Source of the DNA: Altererythrobacter sp. CAU 1644
Lineage (GTDB): Bacteria; Pseudomonadota; Alphaproteobacteria; Sphingomonadales; Sphingomonadaceae
Length of the DNA stretch: 64,000 bases
Direction: 5' to 3'
Assembly (NCBI RefSeq): GCF_029623755.1
Contig: NZ_CP121106.1
Coordinates: forward strand, 434,001 to 498,000
Under the pieces are notes generated by a model. The model saw only the letters and a program-made list of their open reading frames with translations, was not told where the DNA came from and made no database searches. Position numbers and translations under genes: made by a program. Positions 43,157-52,588 of the stretch are shown piece by piece. Positions within the stretch are counted from its first letter, which is position 1. Each line of letters begins with the position of its first letter.

Positions 43157-44356
43157 ATGGACGTCGCAGATCTTCGTATCGCCCTGTTCAGCGGGAACTA
43201 CAATTACACCCGCGACGGGGCCAACCAGGCACTCAACCGCCTGGCCGAGTACCTGTTGCGGCAGGGCGCGGCGCTGCGGGTCTATGCCCCCAAGGTCGAG
43301 AACCCCGATTTCGAGCCGACCGGCGACCTGGTGAATGTGCCCAATATTCGCATGCCGGTGAAGAATCGCGGCGAGTACCGCCTGCCGACCGGGCTCGATG
43401 CCAAGGCGCTACGCGACCTTGAGAAATTCAAACCCAATATCGTCCACCTCTCCTCGCCCGATCCGACCGCGCATCGTGCGCTGCGCTGGGCGCAGGACCA
43501 TGACATTCCCGTCCTCGCCTCGGTCCACACCCGCTTCGAGACCTATCCGCGTTACTACAAGGCGGCGTTTCTCGAGCCGATCGTGGTGTGGATCCTACGG
43601 CGGTTCTACAATCGCTGCGATGCTCTCGTCGCGCCCTCGCAGAGCATGATCGACGAACTGATCGCGCAGGACATGCATGACGATATCGCGCTGTGGTCGC
43701 GCGGGGTCGACCGGACCATGTTCCATCCTTCCAAGCGCGACATGGAATGGCGTCGTTCGCTCGGCCTCGCCGATGATGACGTGGCCGTCGTCTTCCTCGG
43801 TCGCCTGGTGATGGAAAAGGGGCTCGACGTCTTCGCCGACACGATCGTCGAGATGCGCAAACTGCAGGTACCGCACAAGGTGCTGGTGATCGGGGACGGA
43901 CCCGCACGCGGCTGGTTCGAAAAGGCGCTGCCGGGCGGGATTTTCGCGGGTTTCCAGACGGGCCACGACCTCGGCCGGGCACTCGCCAGCGGCGATATCT
44001 TCTTCAACCCGTCGATCACCGAGACCTTCGGCAATGTCACGCTTGAAGCGATGGCCAGCGGCCTCCCCGTAGTAGCTGCGGGGGCGACCGGGGCCTCGAG
44101 CCTGGTCGATGACTGGGAGACCGGGCGGCTTGTCCCGCCTGGCAAGCCGGCTGAGTTTGCCGAGGCGATCAAGCCCTATTGCACCAATCACGATCTGCGT
44201 GCGCGCCACGGCGCTGCGGGCGAAGCCAAGTCGCGTGAATACAGCTGGGACGCGATCAACAGCGTTGTCGCGGAAACCTATGCCCGGCTGGTCGAAGACC
44301 GCCGCGCGCTCCAGGAACAGGAGCGCCAGGAGGAACTCGCCGCCCAGCGCGCCTGA
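43157..44356 (+). CDS. glycosyltransferase family 4 protein
   Basis: 399 residues. GT-B fold: N-terminal SGNYNYTRDGANQALNRLAEYL, central ASVHTRFETYPRYY, and C-terminal donor site VVFLGRLVMEKGLDVFADTI, DIFFNPSITETFGNVTLEAMASGLPVVA with the ExxxxxxxE pattern. It resembles GDP-mannose-dependent alpha-mannosyltransferases of the MgtA type that act on glycolipids. Acceptor unknown. It is divergent from serC. Confidence 0.9.
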   Translation: MDVADLRIALFSGNYNYTRDGANQALNRLAEYLLRQGAALRVYAPKVENPDFEPTGDLVNVPNIRMPVKNRGEYRLPTGLDAKALRDLEKFKPNIVHLSSPDPTAHRALRWAQDHDIPVLASVHTRFETYPRYYKAAFLEPIVVWILRRFYNRCDALVAPSQSMIDELIAQDMHDDIALWSRGVDRTMFHPSKRDMEWRRSLGLADDDVAVVFLGRLVMEKGLDVFADTIVEMRKLQVPHKVLVIGDGPARGWFEKALPGGIFAGFQTGHDLGRALASGDIFFNPSITETFGNVTLEAMASGLPVVAAGATGASSLVDDWETGRLVPPGKPAEFAEAIKPYCTNHDLRARHGAAGEAKSREYSWDAINSVVAETYARLVEDRRALQEQERQEELAAQRA

Positions 44357-44362
44357 TATGGA

Positions 44363-44779
44363 TCAGCGCAGGACCCCGCGCTTGCGCATGGTCCAGGCGT
44401 ACCACAGCAGGAACAGCGCGATGCCCCAGATCGAAAGCTGCTGGACACGGTCGACCGGCACGTCCCACGCGAACTCGTAGATCGTCGAGCCGACCAGCCC
44501 TGCCAGCGAGACGGCCAGAGCCGTCACCGCCCACTTGCTACGCACGAGCAGCAGCAGCGAACCGGCCAGTCCACCCCAGACCCCTAGTGCCCAGGCCCCG
44601 TTGGACCAGGCTGGCGCTGCCTCTAGCGCAGCCACCATTTCAGGCGGCGCCGTGGCCAGCGTCGCCGGATCGCGGATCATCGCCATGGTGTAGATATAGC
44701 TGCCGAATCCGTTCCACAGCGTGCCGACGATCGCGACCGCCCACAGGTGCCACGGCACCTGGACGTGCGGTTCGTTCAC
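44363..44779 (-). CDS. four-helix membrane protein (paralogue B)
   Basis: 138 residues from GTG 44779, overlapping the upstream stop. PWHLWAVAIVGTLWNGFGSYIYT begins a four-helix membrane protein; WALGVWGGLAGSLLLLVRSKWA and RKRGVLR at the end match the neighbour at 44776-45228 closely. The two are tandem duplicates. No domain name certain. Confidence 0.82.
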   Translation of the reverse strand: MNEPHVQVPWHLWAVAIVGTLWNGFGSYIYTMAMIRDPATLATAPPEMVAALEAAPAWSNGAWALGVWGGLAGSLLLLVRSKWAVTALAVSLAGLVGSTIYEFAWDVPVDRVQQLSIWGIALFLLWYAWTMRKRGVLR

Positions 44780-45228
44780 CGCAAGACTCCGCGAGCGGTC
44801 ATACGCTTCGAGTAATAGATCAACGCGGCGATGATCGCGAAGATCACGAGCGAGAAGACCATCGGTATCGTGGTATCGGTCAGGCCCGGCATCGGGTTGG
44901 CGAACTGGTAGTACATTCCGCCGATCAGCCCCACCAGCGACAGCACAAAGGCGTGAAAGGCGAAACGATTGCGCAGGAGCAGCAGCAGCGATCCTGCCAC
45001 CGAACCCCAGACGCCGAGCGCCCAAAGCGCGTCGGCCCAGGCCGGAAACGCGGTGTAATAGGCGATCGCCTCATCGACTGAGATTCCCATCGGTTCGGTC
45101 ATCGAGGCGATGTATTCGCGGTTCTGTAATTGGGTCTGGGTGTAATCCCAGCCGCCGAAACCATTCCAGATGAGCGACAGGACGCCCACCACCCACAGGT
45201 GCCACGGGGTATTCGGTGTCAGGTTCAT
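44776..45228 (-). CDS. four-helix membrane protein (paralogue A)
   Basis: 150 residues from ATG 45228. PWHLWVVGVLSLIWNGFGGWDYTQTQ start, WALGVWGSVAGSLLLLLRNRFA, end TARGVLR. Same plan as the downstream paralogue, with a longer second loop. Function unknown. An upstream in-frame start would add 25 unsupported residues. Confidence 0.82.
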   Translation of the reverse strand: MNLTPNTPWHLWVVGVLSLIWNGFGGWDYTQTQLQNREYIASMTEPMGISVDEAIAYYTAFPAWADALWALGVWGSVAGSLLLLLRNRFAFHAFVLSLVGLIGGMYYQFANPMPGLTDTTIPMVFSLVIFAIIAALIYYSKRMTARGVLR

Positions 45229-45334
45229 GGTGTCTCTCCCCACCGCCCGGTCAAGGCCGGGCTTGATGTGGGGAGAATACACCCCACGCGACTGCCGTAG
45301 CAAACGCGTTAATATTTTCAGGACCTAGCGCCGG

Positions 45335-45949
45335 TCAGAGCCGCTCGATCTTGCGCGCCAGTTCGTCCACCAGATCGACGATTTCTTCAACCGTGCCCTT
45401 GTCGAGCTTCCCTGCCCGCGCCCGGTGCTTGAGCACCATGGCGAGATTGCCCATCGCGCGGAAGAGGTCGTGCGAGCGGACATTCTCTTGCCGCTCGCCA
45501 TGTTCGGCGAGCCGTTCCAAGAGCGCTTCGACCTCGTCGGCACGGCCTTCCAGTTCGGCGATGCCGTCGACGGTCGCTTGGAATGGTTTGCGCGGGCCTT
45601 CGGCCTCTGCCTCGGCGATCATCCCTTCGTCCTGCAGCAATTGCAGCGTGGGATAGACCGCGCCCGGGCTGGGCGCATATTCGCCGCCCGTCAGCTCTTC
45701 GATCGCCTTGATCAGCTCGTAGCCGTGCCGCGGTTGCTCGTGGATCAGTGCGAGCAGGGCCAGGCGCAGTTCGCCCTGGCCGAACATGCGGCTCCTGCGC
45801 CGCCGCCGACCACGCCCGCCCCGATCGTCGCTATCCCAGTCGAACGAGCTGCCGAATCCGGAGCCCCAGGCTCCTTTCGAGGCGGCCATCATGGCGATGA
45901 AGGGAAGCGTGTCCTTGCCGCGAAACTTGCGATATTTGTGCCAGTGCAT
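45335..45949 (-). CDS. PadR family transcriptional regulator
   Basis: 204 residues from ATG 45949. A basic, low-complexity N-terminal arm (about 20-55: GRGRRRRRSR) precedes the PadR winged helix (ELRLALLALIHEQPRHGYELIKAIEELTGGEYAPSPGAVYPTLQLLQDEG) and a C-terminal dimerisation coil. Divergent from rarA; the 104-bp spacer holds AT-rich GATAT-type half sites. Likely regulates the membrane paralogues next to it, by position only. Confidence 0.9.
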   Translation of the reverse strand: MHWHKYRKFRGKDTLPFIAMMAASKGAWGSGFGSSFDWDSDDRGGRGRRRRRSRMFGQGELRLALLALIHEQPRHGYELIKAIEELTGGEYAPSPGAVYPTLQLLQDEGMIAEAEAEGPRKPFQATVDGIAELEGRADEVEALLERLAEHGERQENVRSHDLFRAMGNLAMVLKHRARAGKLDKGTVEEIVDLVDELARKIERL

Positions 45950-46053
45950 GGCCGATTCTCCGATATTCTTCGATAGCTCTACGATATATCTTAGATGCAA
46001 CTTGGCAAGTGCCGTGTGGATTTATCCGACGAACGCCTTACATCGATCCACCA

Positions 46054-47373
46054 ATGGCCGACCTGTTTGCCGATGACGCTCCCCCGCCCGCGCGGAACGA
46101 CGAGCCGCGCGAGGATGCGCCGCTGGCCGATCGCCTGCGGCCGCGTTCGCTGGTCGAGATTATCGGGCAGGAGCACCTGACCGGCCCCGAAGGTGCGATC
46201 GGGCGCATGGTCGCCGCCGGTCGCCTCTCTTCGATGATCCTGTGGGGCCCGCCCGGCACCGGCAAGACCTCCATCGCGCGGCTGCTCGCCGATGCCGTGG
46301 GAATGCGCTTCGTCGCGGTGAGCGCGGTGTTTTCGGGCGTCGCCGATCTCAAGAAAGCCTTTGCCGAGGCCGACCGCGCCGCCCAGGCGGGGCAAAAGAC
46401 CCTGCTGTTCGTGGACGAGATCCACCGCTTCAACCGCGCGCAACAGGACGGATTTCTCCCGTTTGTCGAGCGCGGCACGGTGACGCTGGTCGGTGCGACC
46501 ACCGAGAACCCCAGCTTCGAACTCAACGCCGCGCTGCTGAGCCGCGCGCAGGTGCTGATCCTCGAACGGCTCGACAGCGAGGCGCTGGGCAAGCTGCTCG
46601 ACCGCGCCGAGGCTCTCGAAGGCGCCCTACCCCTCACCGGCGAAGCGCGCGCGGCCCTCGTCGCCAGCGCCGATGGCGACGGACGTTTCCTGCTCAACCA
46701 GGCCGAAACACTCTACAACGCGCAGATCGCGGAACCCCTCGACCCCGCAGCGCTCGGCAAGTTCCTCCAGCGCCGGGTAGCGGTCTACGACAAGGACCGC
46801 GAAGGGCACTACAACCTCATCAGCGCGCTCCATAAGAGCCTGCGCGGCAGCGACCCGCAGGCCGCGCTCTACTACCTCGCGCGCATGCTGACAGCCGGCG
46901 AAGAGCCGCTCTACGTGCTGCGTCGCCTCGTCCGCTTTGCGAGCGAGGATATCGGCCTCGCCGATCCCAATGCGCTGGTGCAATGCCTCGCGGCGAAGGA
47001 CGCCTACGATTTCCTCGGTTCGCCCGAGGGCGAGCTGGCGGTGGTCCAGGCCTGCCTCTATTGCGCCACCGCGCCCAAATCGAACGCCGCCTATGCCGCG
47101 CAGAAGGCCGCGTTCAAGTCCGCCCGCGAAACCGGCAGCCTGATGCCGCCGCAGAGCATCCTCAATGCACCGACCAAGCTGATGAAGGAGATCGGCTATG
47201 GCCAGGGTTACGCCTACGACCACGACGCCGACGAAGGCTTCTCGGGCGCGAATTACTGGCCTGAAGGCATGGAACCGCAGACCTATTACACCCCGGTCGA
47301 ACGCGGGTTTGAGCGCAAGGTGAAAGAGCGCATCGAATATTGGGACAAGCTGCGGCGCGAACGCGGCCAGTGA
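46054..47373 (+). CDS. rarA: replication-associated recombination protein A (RarA/MgsA)
   Basis: 439 residues from ATG 46054. AAA+ ATPase: Walker A GPPGTGKTSIARLLA, Walker B LLFVDEIHRF, sensor 1 GATTENPSFELNAALLSR; then the MgsA tetramerisation domain (DPQAALYYLARMLTAGEEP, VQACLYCATAPKSNAAYAA). It works at stalled forks. Stop overlaps the next gene (GTGA). Confidence 0.96.
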   Translation: MADLFADDAPPPARNDEPREDAPLADRLRPRSLVEIIGQEHLTGPEGAIGRMVAAGRLSSMILWGPPGTGKTSIARLLADAVGMRFVAVSAVFSGVADLKKAFAEADRAAQAGQKTLLFVDEIHRFNRAQQDGFLPFVERGTVTLVGATTENPSFELNAALLSRAQVLILERLDSEALGKLLDRAEALEGALPLTGEARAALVASADGDGRFLLNQAETLYNAQIAEPLDPAALGKFLQRRVAVYDKDREGHYNLISALHKSLRGSDPQAALYYLARMLTAGEEPLYVLRRLVRFASEDIGLADPNALVQCLAAKDAYDFLGSPEGELAVVQACLYCATAPKSNAAYAAQKAAFKSARETGSLMPPQSILNAPTKLMKEIGYGQGYAYDHDADEGFSGANYWPEGMEPQTYYTPVERGFERKVKERIEYWDKLRRERGQ

Positions 47374-48257
47374 GATCGCCGCGCTTCACCCATTTCCTCG
47401 CCATCGACTGGTCGGGCGCGAAGGGCGAGCGGCACAAGGGGATCGCGCTGGGGCTGGCGCATGCCGATGGCGGCCCGCCGGTGCTGGTCGAACCGCCGCC
47501 ACGCGGATGGGCACGCGAGGAGGTTCTCGCCATCCTGCTCGACCTCCCTCAAGACACGCTGGTCGGGATGGACCTTGGCATTTCGTTACCCTTCGCCGAT
47601 GCGGGCGCCTTCTTTCCGGGTTGGGACGACAGCCCACGGGATGCACGCTCGCTGTGGCGATTGATCGACGATATCTGTGCCTGCGATCCGCATCTCGAGG
47701 CGTCGAGTTTCGTTACCCATCCAGAAGCGCGACGCCACTTCCGCCATGGCAGGGATGATGAGGGCAAGTATTTCCACCTGGCCGGTGCCGCGACCCGCGA
47801 GGGGCGCTTTCGCCGTGCCGAGGCAGCGCAGCGCCAGCAAGGGTGCCGCCCCGTGAGCAATTTCAACCTCGTCGGCGCGGCGCAGGTCGGCAAGAGCTCG
47901 CTCACCGGGATGCGATTGCTGCACCGTCTGGCCGGGCAAGTGCCGGTATGGCCGGTCGACCCGCTCCCCGATTCCGGTTCGGCCATCGTCGAAATCTACA
48001 CTTCGCTCGCGGCGAAAGAGGCGGGAGTCGGCGCCAATCGCAGCAAGATCAGGACGTTCGAGGACCTGAACATCGCGCTCGCCACCTGGGAGGTGCCGCC
48101 GGTGCGCGGCGAAGGCCCGCTCGACGATCATTCCTCCGACGCACTGATCACTGCCGCCTGGCTACGCCGCGTCGCTCACGATCCTGCGCGCTGGCGACCG
48201 GCTGGGCTTACCCGCGAGATTGCGCGCACAGAGGGCTGGACATTCGGCGCATATTAG
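47370..48257 (+). CDS. hypothetical protein, DUF429-like fold
   Basis: 295 residues from GTG 47370, overlapping the rarA stop. HFLAIDWSGAKGERHKGIALGL opens an RNase-H-like fold, with GMDLGISLPFAD and DDHSSDALITAAWLRR, similar to DUF429-type predicted nucleases. The three acidic positions (DW, MDLG, DDHSSDA) could bind metal. Function unproven; coupling to rarA hints at a DNA-related role. Confidence 0.78.
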   Translation: MRSPRFTHFLAIDWSGAKGERHKGIALGLAHADGGPPVLVEPPPRGWAREEVLAILLDLPQDTLVGMDLGISLPFADAGAFFPGWDDSPRDARSLWRLIDDICACDPHLEASSFVTHPEARRHFRHGRDDEGKYFHLAGAATREGRFRRAEAAQRQQGCRPVSNFNLVGAAQVGKSSLTGMRLLHRLAGQVPVWPVDPLPDSGSAIVEIYTSLAAKEAGVGANRSKIRTFEDLNIALATWEVPPVRGEGPLDDHSSDALITAAWLRRVAHDPARWRPAGLTREIARTEGWTFGAY

Positions 48258-48361
48258 TTTGCCCTACCGCTTCGCTACTTGAGGGCGAGAAAACTTTGCA
48301 CTAGGGGACCGCTTCCTGATTCCCGTCCTCAAATAACGCAGTGATAGGACGAGAAAACAAC

Positions 48362-48437
<76 letters not shown>

Positions 48438-48459
48438 TCTCCCTCGATCTCCGCACAGT

Positions 48460-51400
48460 CTAGGCGACAGCCATCAGGCTGGCATTGCCGCCTGCCGCAG
48501 TAGTGTCGATCGAGACCGAGACTTCTTCGAGCAGCCAGTCGGTCCGATAGGGCCTTTCCGCACCGCCCAATTGCACGATGGGGATCGGCCCCGCCTTTGC
48601 TGCGATCTGGCGCAGGTGATCGCGTATATCCGTGCCAGCGTCTTCGACCAGCACCTGCGCGAAGGGCGCTACGGTAGTCCAGTCGGACACCCACTCGACC
48701 TGGACGCAATTTCCGTCAAGAAGTCCCTCGGCAATGCGCCGGGTCAGCTCGTCATCCGGCAGGACCGGGGTGTTCCCGGTCGCCCGGACAGCCTCCAGTT
48801 GCGCCTCGAGCCCGGGCCGCGTCGCGGCCAGCAGCAGCACTCGCCCACGCGGGTGGACAGAGTAGATGTTCCGTTCGCCGACCGGCCCCGGCAGCTCCAC
48901 CGCCTGCCCCAGCGCCGGGGCCTGGCTCGCGGCGCCATTGACCAGCCGCCCGAGATAGAGCGGCCCGCCGGCCTTGGGCCCGGTGCCCGATAGCCCGCGC
49001 CCGCCGAAGGGCTGGACGCCGACGATCGCGCCGATGACGTTGCGGTTGACGTAGATATTGCCGACCTCGGCCGCGGCTGTGACCGCAGCGATTGTCTCGT
49101 CGATCCGGCTGTGCAGTCCGAATGTGAGGCCATAGCCGGTGGCGTTGATCTGGCGCAGCACCTCGTCGAGGTCGCGGCGGCGATAGCGCAGCACATGCAG
49201 CACCGGTCCGAACACTTCCCGGCCAAGTTGCCCGATATCGCTGATCTCGATAATCGTCGGCGCGACGAAGGTGCCATGCGCTGTATTGTCGCCGAGTTCG
49301 AGCTGTTCGACCTTGTGCCCGGCCGCGCGCATGCGCTCGACATGATCGCAGATCGTATCGCGTGCCTCGGCGGTGATCACCGGACCGACATCAATGCGCA
49401 GCTCGTCCGTCGGCCCGACGCGCAATTCGGCGAGCGCCCCGTGCAGCATCTCCATCAGCTCGTCGGCAATATCCTGCTGGACGCACAGAATGCGCAGTGC
49501 CGAACAGCGCTGACCCGCGCTGTCGAAGGCGCTGGCAATGACATCGCGCACCACCTGTTCCGGTAGGGCCGAACTGTCGACCACCATGGCGTTCTGGCCG
49601 CCGGTCTCGGCGATCAGCGGAATCGGTGCCCCGTCGGGCAGCACGCGCTCGGCAAGTTGCGCCTGGATCAGCTTGGCGACCTCGGTCGATCCGGTGAAGA
49701 TGACCCCGCAGGTCTGCGGCGCGCCGACCAGCGCAGCGCCGATCGCGCCCGCGCCCGGGACCAGCTGCAACACTTCCTGCGGCACGCCCGCCTGGTGGAG
49801 GATATCGACTGCCTGCGCGGCGATCAGCGGCGTCTCCTCCGCCGGCTTGGCCAGCACCGTGTTGCCTGCCACCAGTGCAGCGGCAACCTGGCCGGTGAAG
49901 ATCGCCAGCGGGAAGTTCCACGGGCTGATACAGACCATCGGGCCGACTGCTTGGGCGCCCGACAGCCCCTCGCGCGCCTGCTGGGCATAGTAGCGCAGGA
50001 AATCGACTGCCTCGCGTACCTCGGCAATGGCATTGGCGGCAGACTTGCCCGCCTCGCGCATGATCAGGCCGAGCAGCAGCTCCATCTTCGCTTCGAGCGC
50101 GTCGGCGGCGCGATCGAGGCAGGCTGCCCGGTCGGCGACCGGGGTCGCAGCCCAGTCGGCAAAGGCTTGCTGTGCGGTTTCCGTTGCCTGCAGCGCCTGC
50201 TGCTCGGTCGCCCAGGTGACATGGCCGACCACATCGCGATTATCGGCAGGATTGGTCACGGGTTCAGTTGCATCCCCGGCCCCGAACGTCGGTCCCGCAC
50301 GCCAATCGACGCCCGCGCTCTCGCGCAGGCTGGCCGAAAGGTCTTCGAGCACGGCTTCGTTCGACAGATCGAGCCCCCGCGAGTTCTCGCGCCCCGGATA
50401 GAGCTTGCGCGGGAGCCTGATCAGAGGATGGGTCGACCCGGGCGGATCGATCGCCGCGGCTTCGTCGACCGGATCGACCGCCAGATCCGCGACCGAGACG
50501 TCCTCGTCCCAGATGCGATTGACGAAGGAAGAATTGGCGCCGTTCTCGAGCAGGCGCCGCACGAGATAGGCGAGCAAGGTCTCATGCGTCCCGACCGGGG
50601 CATAAATACGGCACGGCCGGTCGAGCTTGTCCTCGCCGACCACCTCTTCATAGAGCGCTTCGCCCATGCCGTGGAGGCACTGGAATTCGTAATCTCCGGT
50701 GACGAAAGCATCGCCTGCCAGGTGATAGATGGTCGCCAGCGTCTGCGCATTGTGTGTCGCGAACTGCGGGAACACGTGGCTCCGTGCAGCGAGCAGCTTG
50801 CGGGCGCAGGCGATGTAGCTGACATCGGTGTGGACCTTGCGCGTGTAAACCGGAAAGTCGGCCAGCCCCTCAACCTGGGCGCGCTTGACCTCGCTGTCCC
50901 AATAGGCGCCCTTGACCAGCCGTACCATGATCCGGTGGCCCGAGCGCTGAGCAAGGTCGACGATCCAGTCGATCACGAAGGGGCAACGCTTGCCATAGGC
51001 CTGCACGACGAAGCCCAGCCCCTGCCAACCGGCAAGCTCGGGATCGAACGCCAGGGCCTCGAGAATGTCGAGCGACAGTTCGAGCCGGTCTGCCTCTTCC
51101 GCATCAATGTTGAACCCGATGTCATAGCCCTTCGACATCAGCGCGAGCGCGCGCACCTTGGGCAGCAGCTCGCCCATGACGCGGTCGGCCTGCGCCCGCT
51201 GGTAGCGCGGGTGGAGTGCCGAGAGCTTGATCGAGATGCCTGGCCCTTCATAGACGCCGCGCCCGGCCGCAGCCTTGCCGATGGCGTGGATCGCGCGTTC
51301 GTAGTCGGCATAGTACCGCTCTGCATCGTGCATCGTCATCGCCGCTTCGCCGAGCATGTCGTAGCTGTAGCTGAAGCCCAGCTCTTCCTGCTTGCGGGCG

Positions 51401-51996
51401 CGCCTCAGCGCCTCGGCGATGGTCTCACCGGTGACGAACTGCTCGCCCATCATCTCCATCGCCATGTTCACGCCGCTGCGGATCACCGGTTCGCCCGCCC
51501 GCTTGATCAAGGCATTGAGCGATGCGCCGAGCCCTTGCTCCTGCACCGGGGTCACCAGCTTGCCCGAGACGACGAGGCCCCAGGTCGCGGCGTTGACGAA
51601 GATCGACCGGCCGTCGCCAAGGTGCGAACGCCAGTCGCCGCGTGCGATCTTGTCGCGAATCAGGGCATCGCGGGTCGCATTGTCGGGCACGCGCAGCAAA
51701 GCTTCGGCGAGGCACATCAGCGCGACGCCTTCTTCGCTCGACAGCGAGTACTCCTTGACCAGGCCTTCGACCCCGCCGCGCTGGCCCTTCTTGCGGAGGC
51801 GCTCCACCAGTCGCCGGGCGGTCTGCGCAATCTCCTCGCGCAGATCCTGCGGCAGGCGCGCCGCCTCGATCAGTGGCAGGACCGCTTCGGGCTCGGGCAA
51901 TCGGTATGCGATGGTGATGGCGCGACGCAGCGGCGTGGCCGCGCTGATCGGTGGGGCGAAACGAGCAAACGGCAAGCGCGAAGCGGACTCGGTCAA
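48460..51996 (-). CDS. putA: bifunctional proline dehydrogenase / L-glutamate gamma-semialdehyde dehydrogenase
   Basis: About 1178 residues. I favour TTG 51996, which has AAGGA eight bases upstream. N-terminal arm, FAD-dependent proline dehydrogenase (residues about 130-480 with GKAAAGRGVYEGPGISIKLSALHPR), then the aldehyde dehydrogenase (about 520-1000) with MVCISPWNFPLAIFTGQV, AETGGQNAMVVDSSA and catalytic Cys in DSAGQRCSALR, then the C-terminal extension of long PutA. There is no ribbon-helix-helix DNA-binding domain; regulation falls to the divergent Lrp gene. Converts proline to glutamate. Confidence 0.97.
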   Translation of the reverse strand: MTESASRLPFARFAPPISAATPLRRAITIAYRLPEPEAVLPLIEAARLPQDLREEIAQTARRLVERLRKKGQRGGVEGLVKEYSLSSEEGVALMCLAEALLRVPDNATRDALIRDKIARGDWRSHLGDGRSIFVNAATWGLVVSGKLVTPVQEQGLGASLNALIKRAGEPVIRSGVNMAMEMMGEQFVTGETIAEALRRARKQEELGFSYSYDMLGEAAMTMHDAERYYADYERAIHAIGKAAAGRGVYEGPGISIKLSALHPRYQRAQADRVMGELLPKVRALALMSKGYDIGFNIDAEEADRLELSLDILEALAFDPELAGWQGLGFVVQAYGKRCPFVIDWIVDLAQRSGHRIMVRLVKGAYWDSEVKRAQVEGLADFPVYTRKVHTDVSYIACARKLLAARSHVFPQFATHNAQTLATIYHLAGDAFVTGDYEFQCLHGMGEALYEEVVGEDKLDRPCRIYAPVGTHETLLAYLVRRLLENGANSSFVNRIWDEDVSVADLAVDPVDEAAAIDPPGSTHPLIRLPRKLYPGRENSRGLDLSNEAVLEDLSASLRESAGVDWRAGPTFGAGDATEPVTNPADNRDVVGHVTWATEQQALQATETAQQAFADWAATPVADRAACLDRAADALEAKMELLLGLIMREAGKSAANAIAEVREAVDFLRYYAQQAREGLSGAQAVGPMVCISPWNFPLAIFTGQVAAALVAGNTVLAKPAEETPLIAAQAVDILHQAGVPQEVLQLVPGAGAIGAALVGAPQTCGVIFTGSTEVAKLIQAQLAERVLPDGAPIPLIAETGGQNAMVVDSSALPEQVVRDVIASAFDSAGQRCSALRILCVQQDIADELMEMLHGALAELRVGPTDELRIDVGPVITAEARDTICDHVERMRAAGHKVEQLELGDNTAHGTFVAPTIIEISDIGQLGREVFGPVLHVLRYRRRDLDEVLRQINATGYGLTFGLHSRIDETIAAVTAAAEVGNIYVNRNVIGAIVGVQPFGGRGLSGTGPKAGGPLYLGRLVNGAASQAPALGQAVELPGPVGERNIYSVHPRGRVLLLAATRPGLEAQLEAVRATGNTPVLPDDELTRRIAEGLLDGNCVQVEWVSDWTTVAPFAQVLVEDAGTDIRDHLRQIAAKAGPIPIVQLGGAERPYRTDWLLEEVSVSIDTTAAGGNASLMAVA

Positions 51997-52061
51997 CGGC
52001 GCAATCCTTGAAGGGGGCAATGCGCGATATTACTGCGATCGTTCTAGGCATTTCGGCTAAA

Positions 52062-52069
52062 TATGCATA
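52062..52069. promoter_or_regulatory. AT-rich palindrome in putA-putR intergenic region
   Basis: TATGCATA, in an AT-rich patch 65 bp upstream of putA and 45 bp upstream of putR, is a plausible Lrp/AsnC-family half site. Confidence 0.35.
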
Positions 52070-52114
52070 AGGTTCGATCGCCTGGCGCCAAAATCGATCA
52101 CGTGAGCGTGCTAT

Positions 52115-52588
52115 ATGTCTATCAATTTTGCACTGGATAGTCGTTTCGACCGTATCGATCGGCGTATCGTCGAGGAATTGCGCGTTGACGGCCGGATTAC
52201 CGTCACCGAACTTGCCCAGCGGGTCGGGCTATCCAAGACGCCGTGCCAGTTGCGATTGAAACGGCTGATCCAGAGCGGCTGCATTCGCGGCTTCCGCGCA
52301 GTTGTCGATTTCCGCATGCTGGGCGAGGCGCATGTCGCCTTTGCCGAGGTAAAGCTCAGCGACACGCGCGAGAAGGCGCTGGCGGAATTTCGGCAGGGGG
52401 TCAGCCGGATCCGGGAAGTCGAGGAATGCCACATGATCGCGGGAAATTTCGATTACCTGCTCAAGGTCAGGACTTCGGATATCGCCGCCTACCGTGAAGT
52501 CTTGGGCGAGAAGATCTCCAGCCTGCCGCACGTCGCCAGCACATCAAGCTTCGTGGTCATGGAAACAGTGGTCGACGATACCGGTTAG
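52115..52588 (+). CDS. putR: Lrp/AsnC family regulator PutR
   Basis: 157 residues. HTH (DRRIVEELRVDGRITVTELAQRVGLSKTPCQLRLKRLIQSGCIRGF), then the RAM effector domain (VAFAEVKLSDT...HMIAGNFDYLLKVRTSDIAAYREVL). Divergent from putA and convergent with putP, so very likely the proline-responsive activator of putA. Known examples exist in Rhodobacter and Agrobacterium. Confidence 0.93.
   Translation: MSINFALDSRFDRIDRRIVEELRVDGRITVTELAQRVGLSKTPCQLRLKRLIQSGCIRGFRAVVDFRMLGEAHVAFAEVKLSDTREKALAEFRQGVSRIREVEECHMIAGNFDYLLKVRTSDIAAYREVLGEKISSLPHVASTSSFVVMETVVDDTG

Noticed and set aside
49657..52011. A 784-codon plus-strand open frame opposite putA
   Set aside because: Antisense to a clear PutA; Arg/Asp/His-rich composition with no domains.
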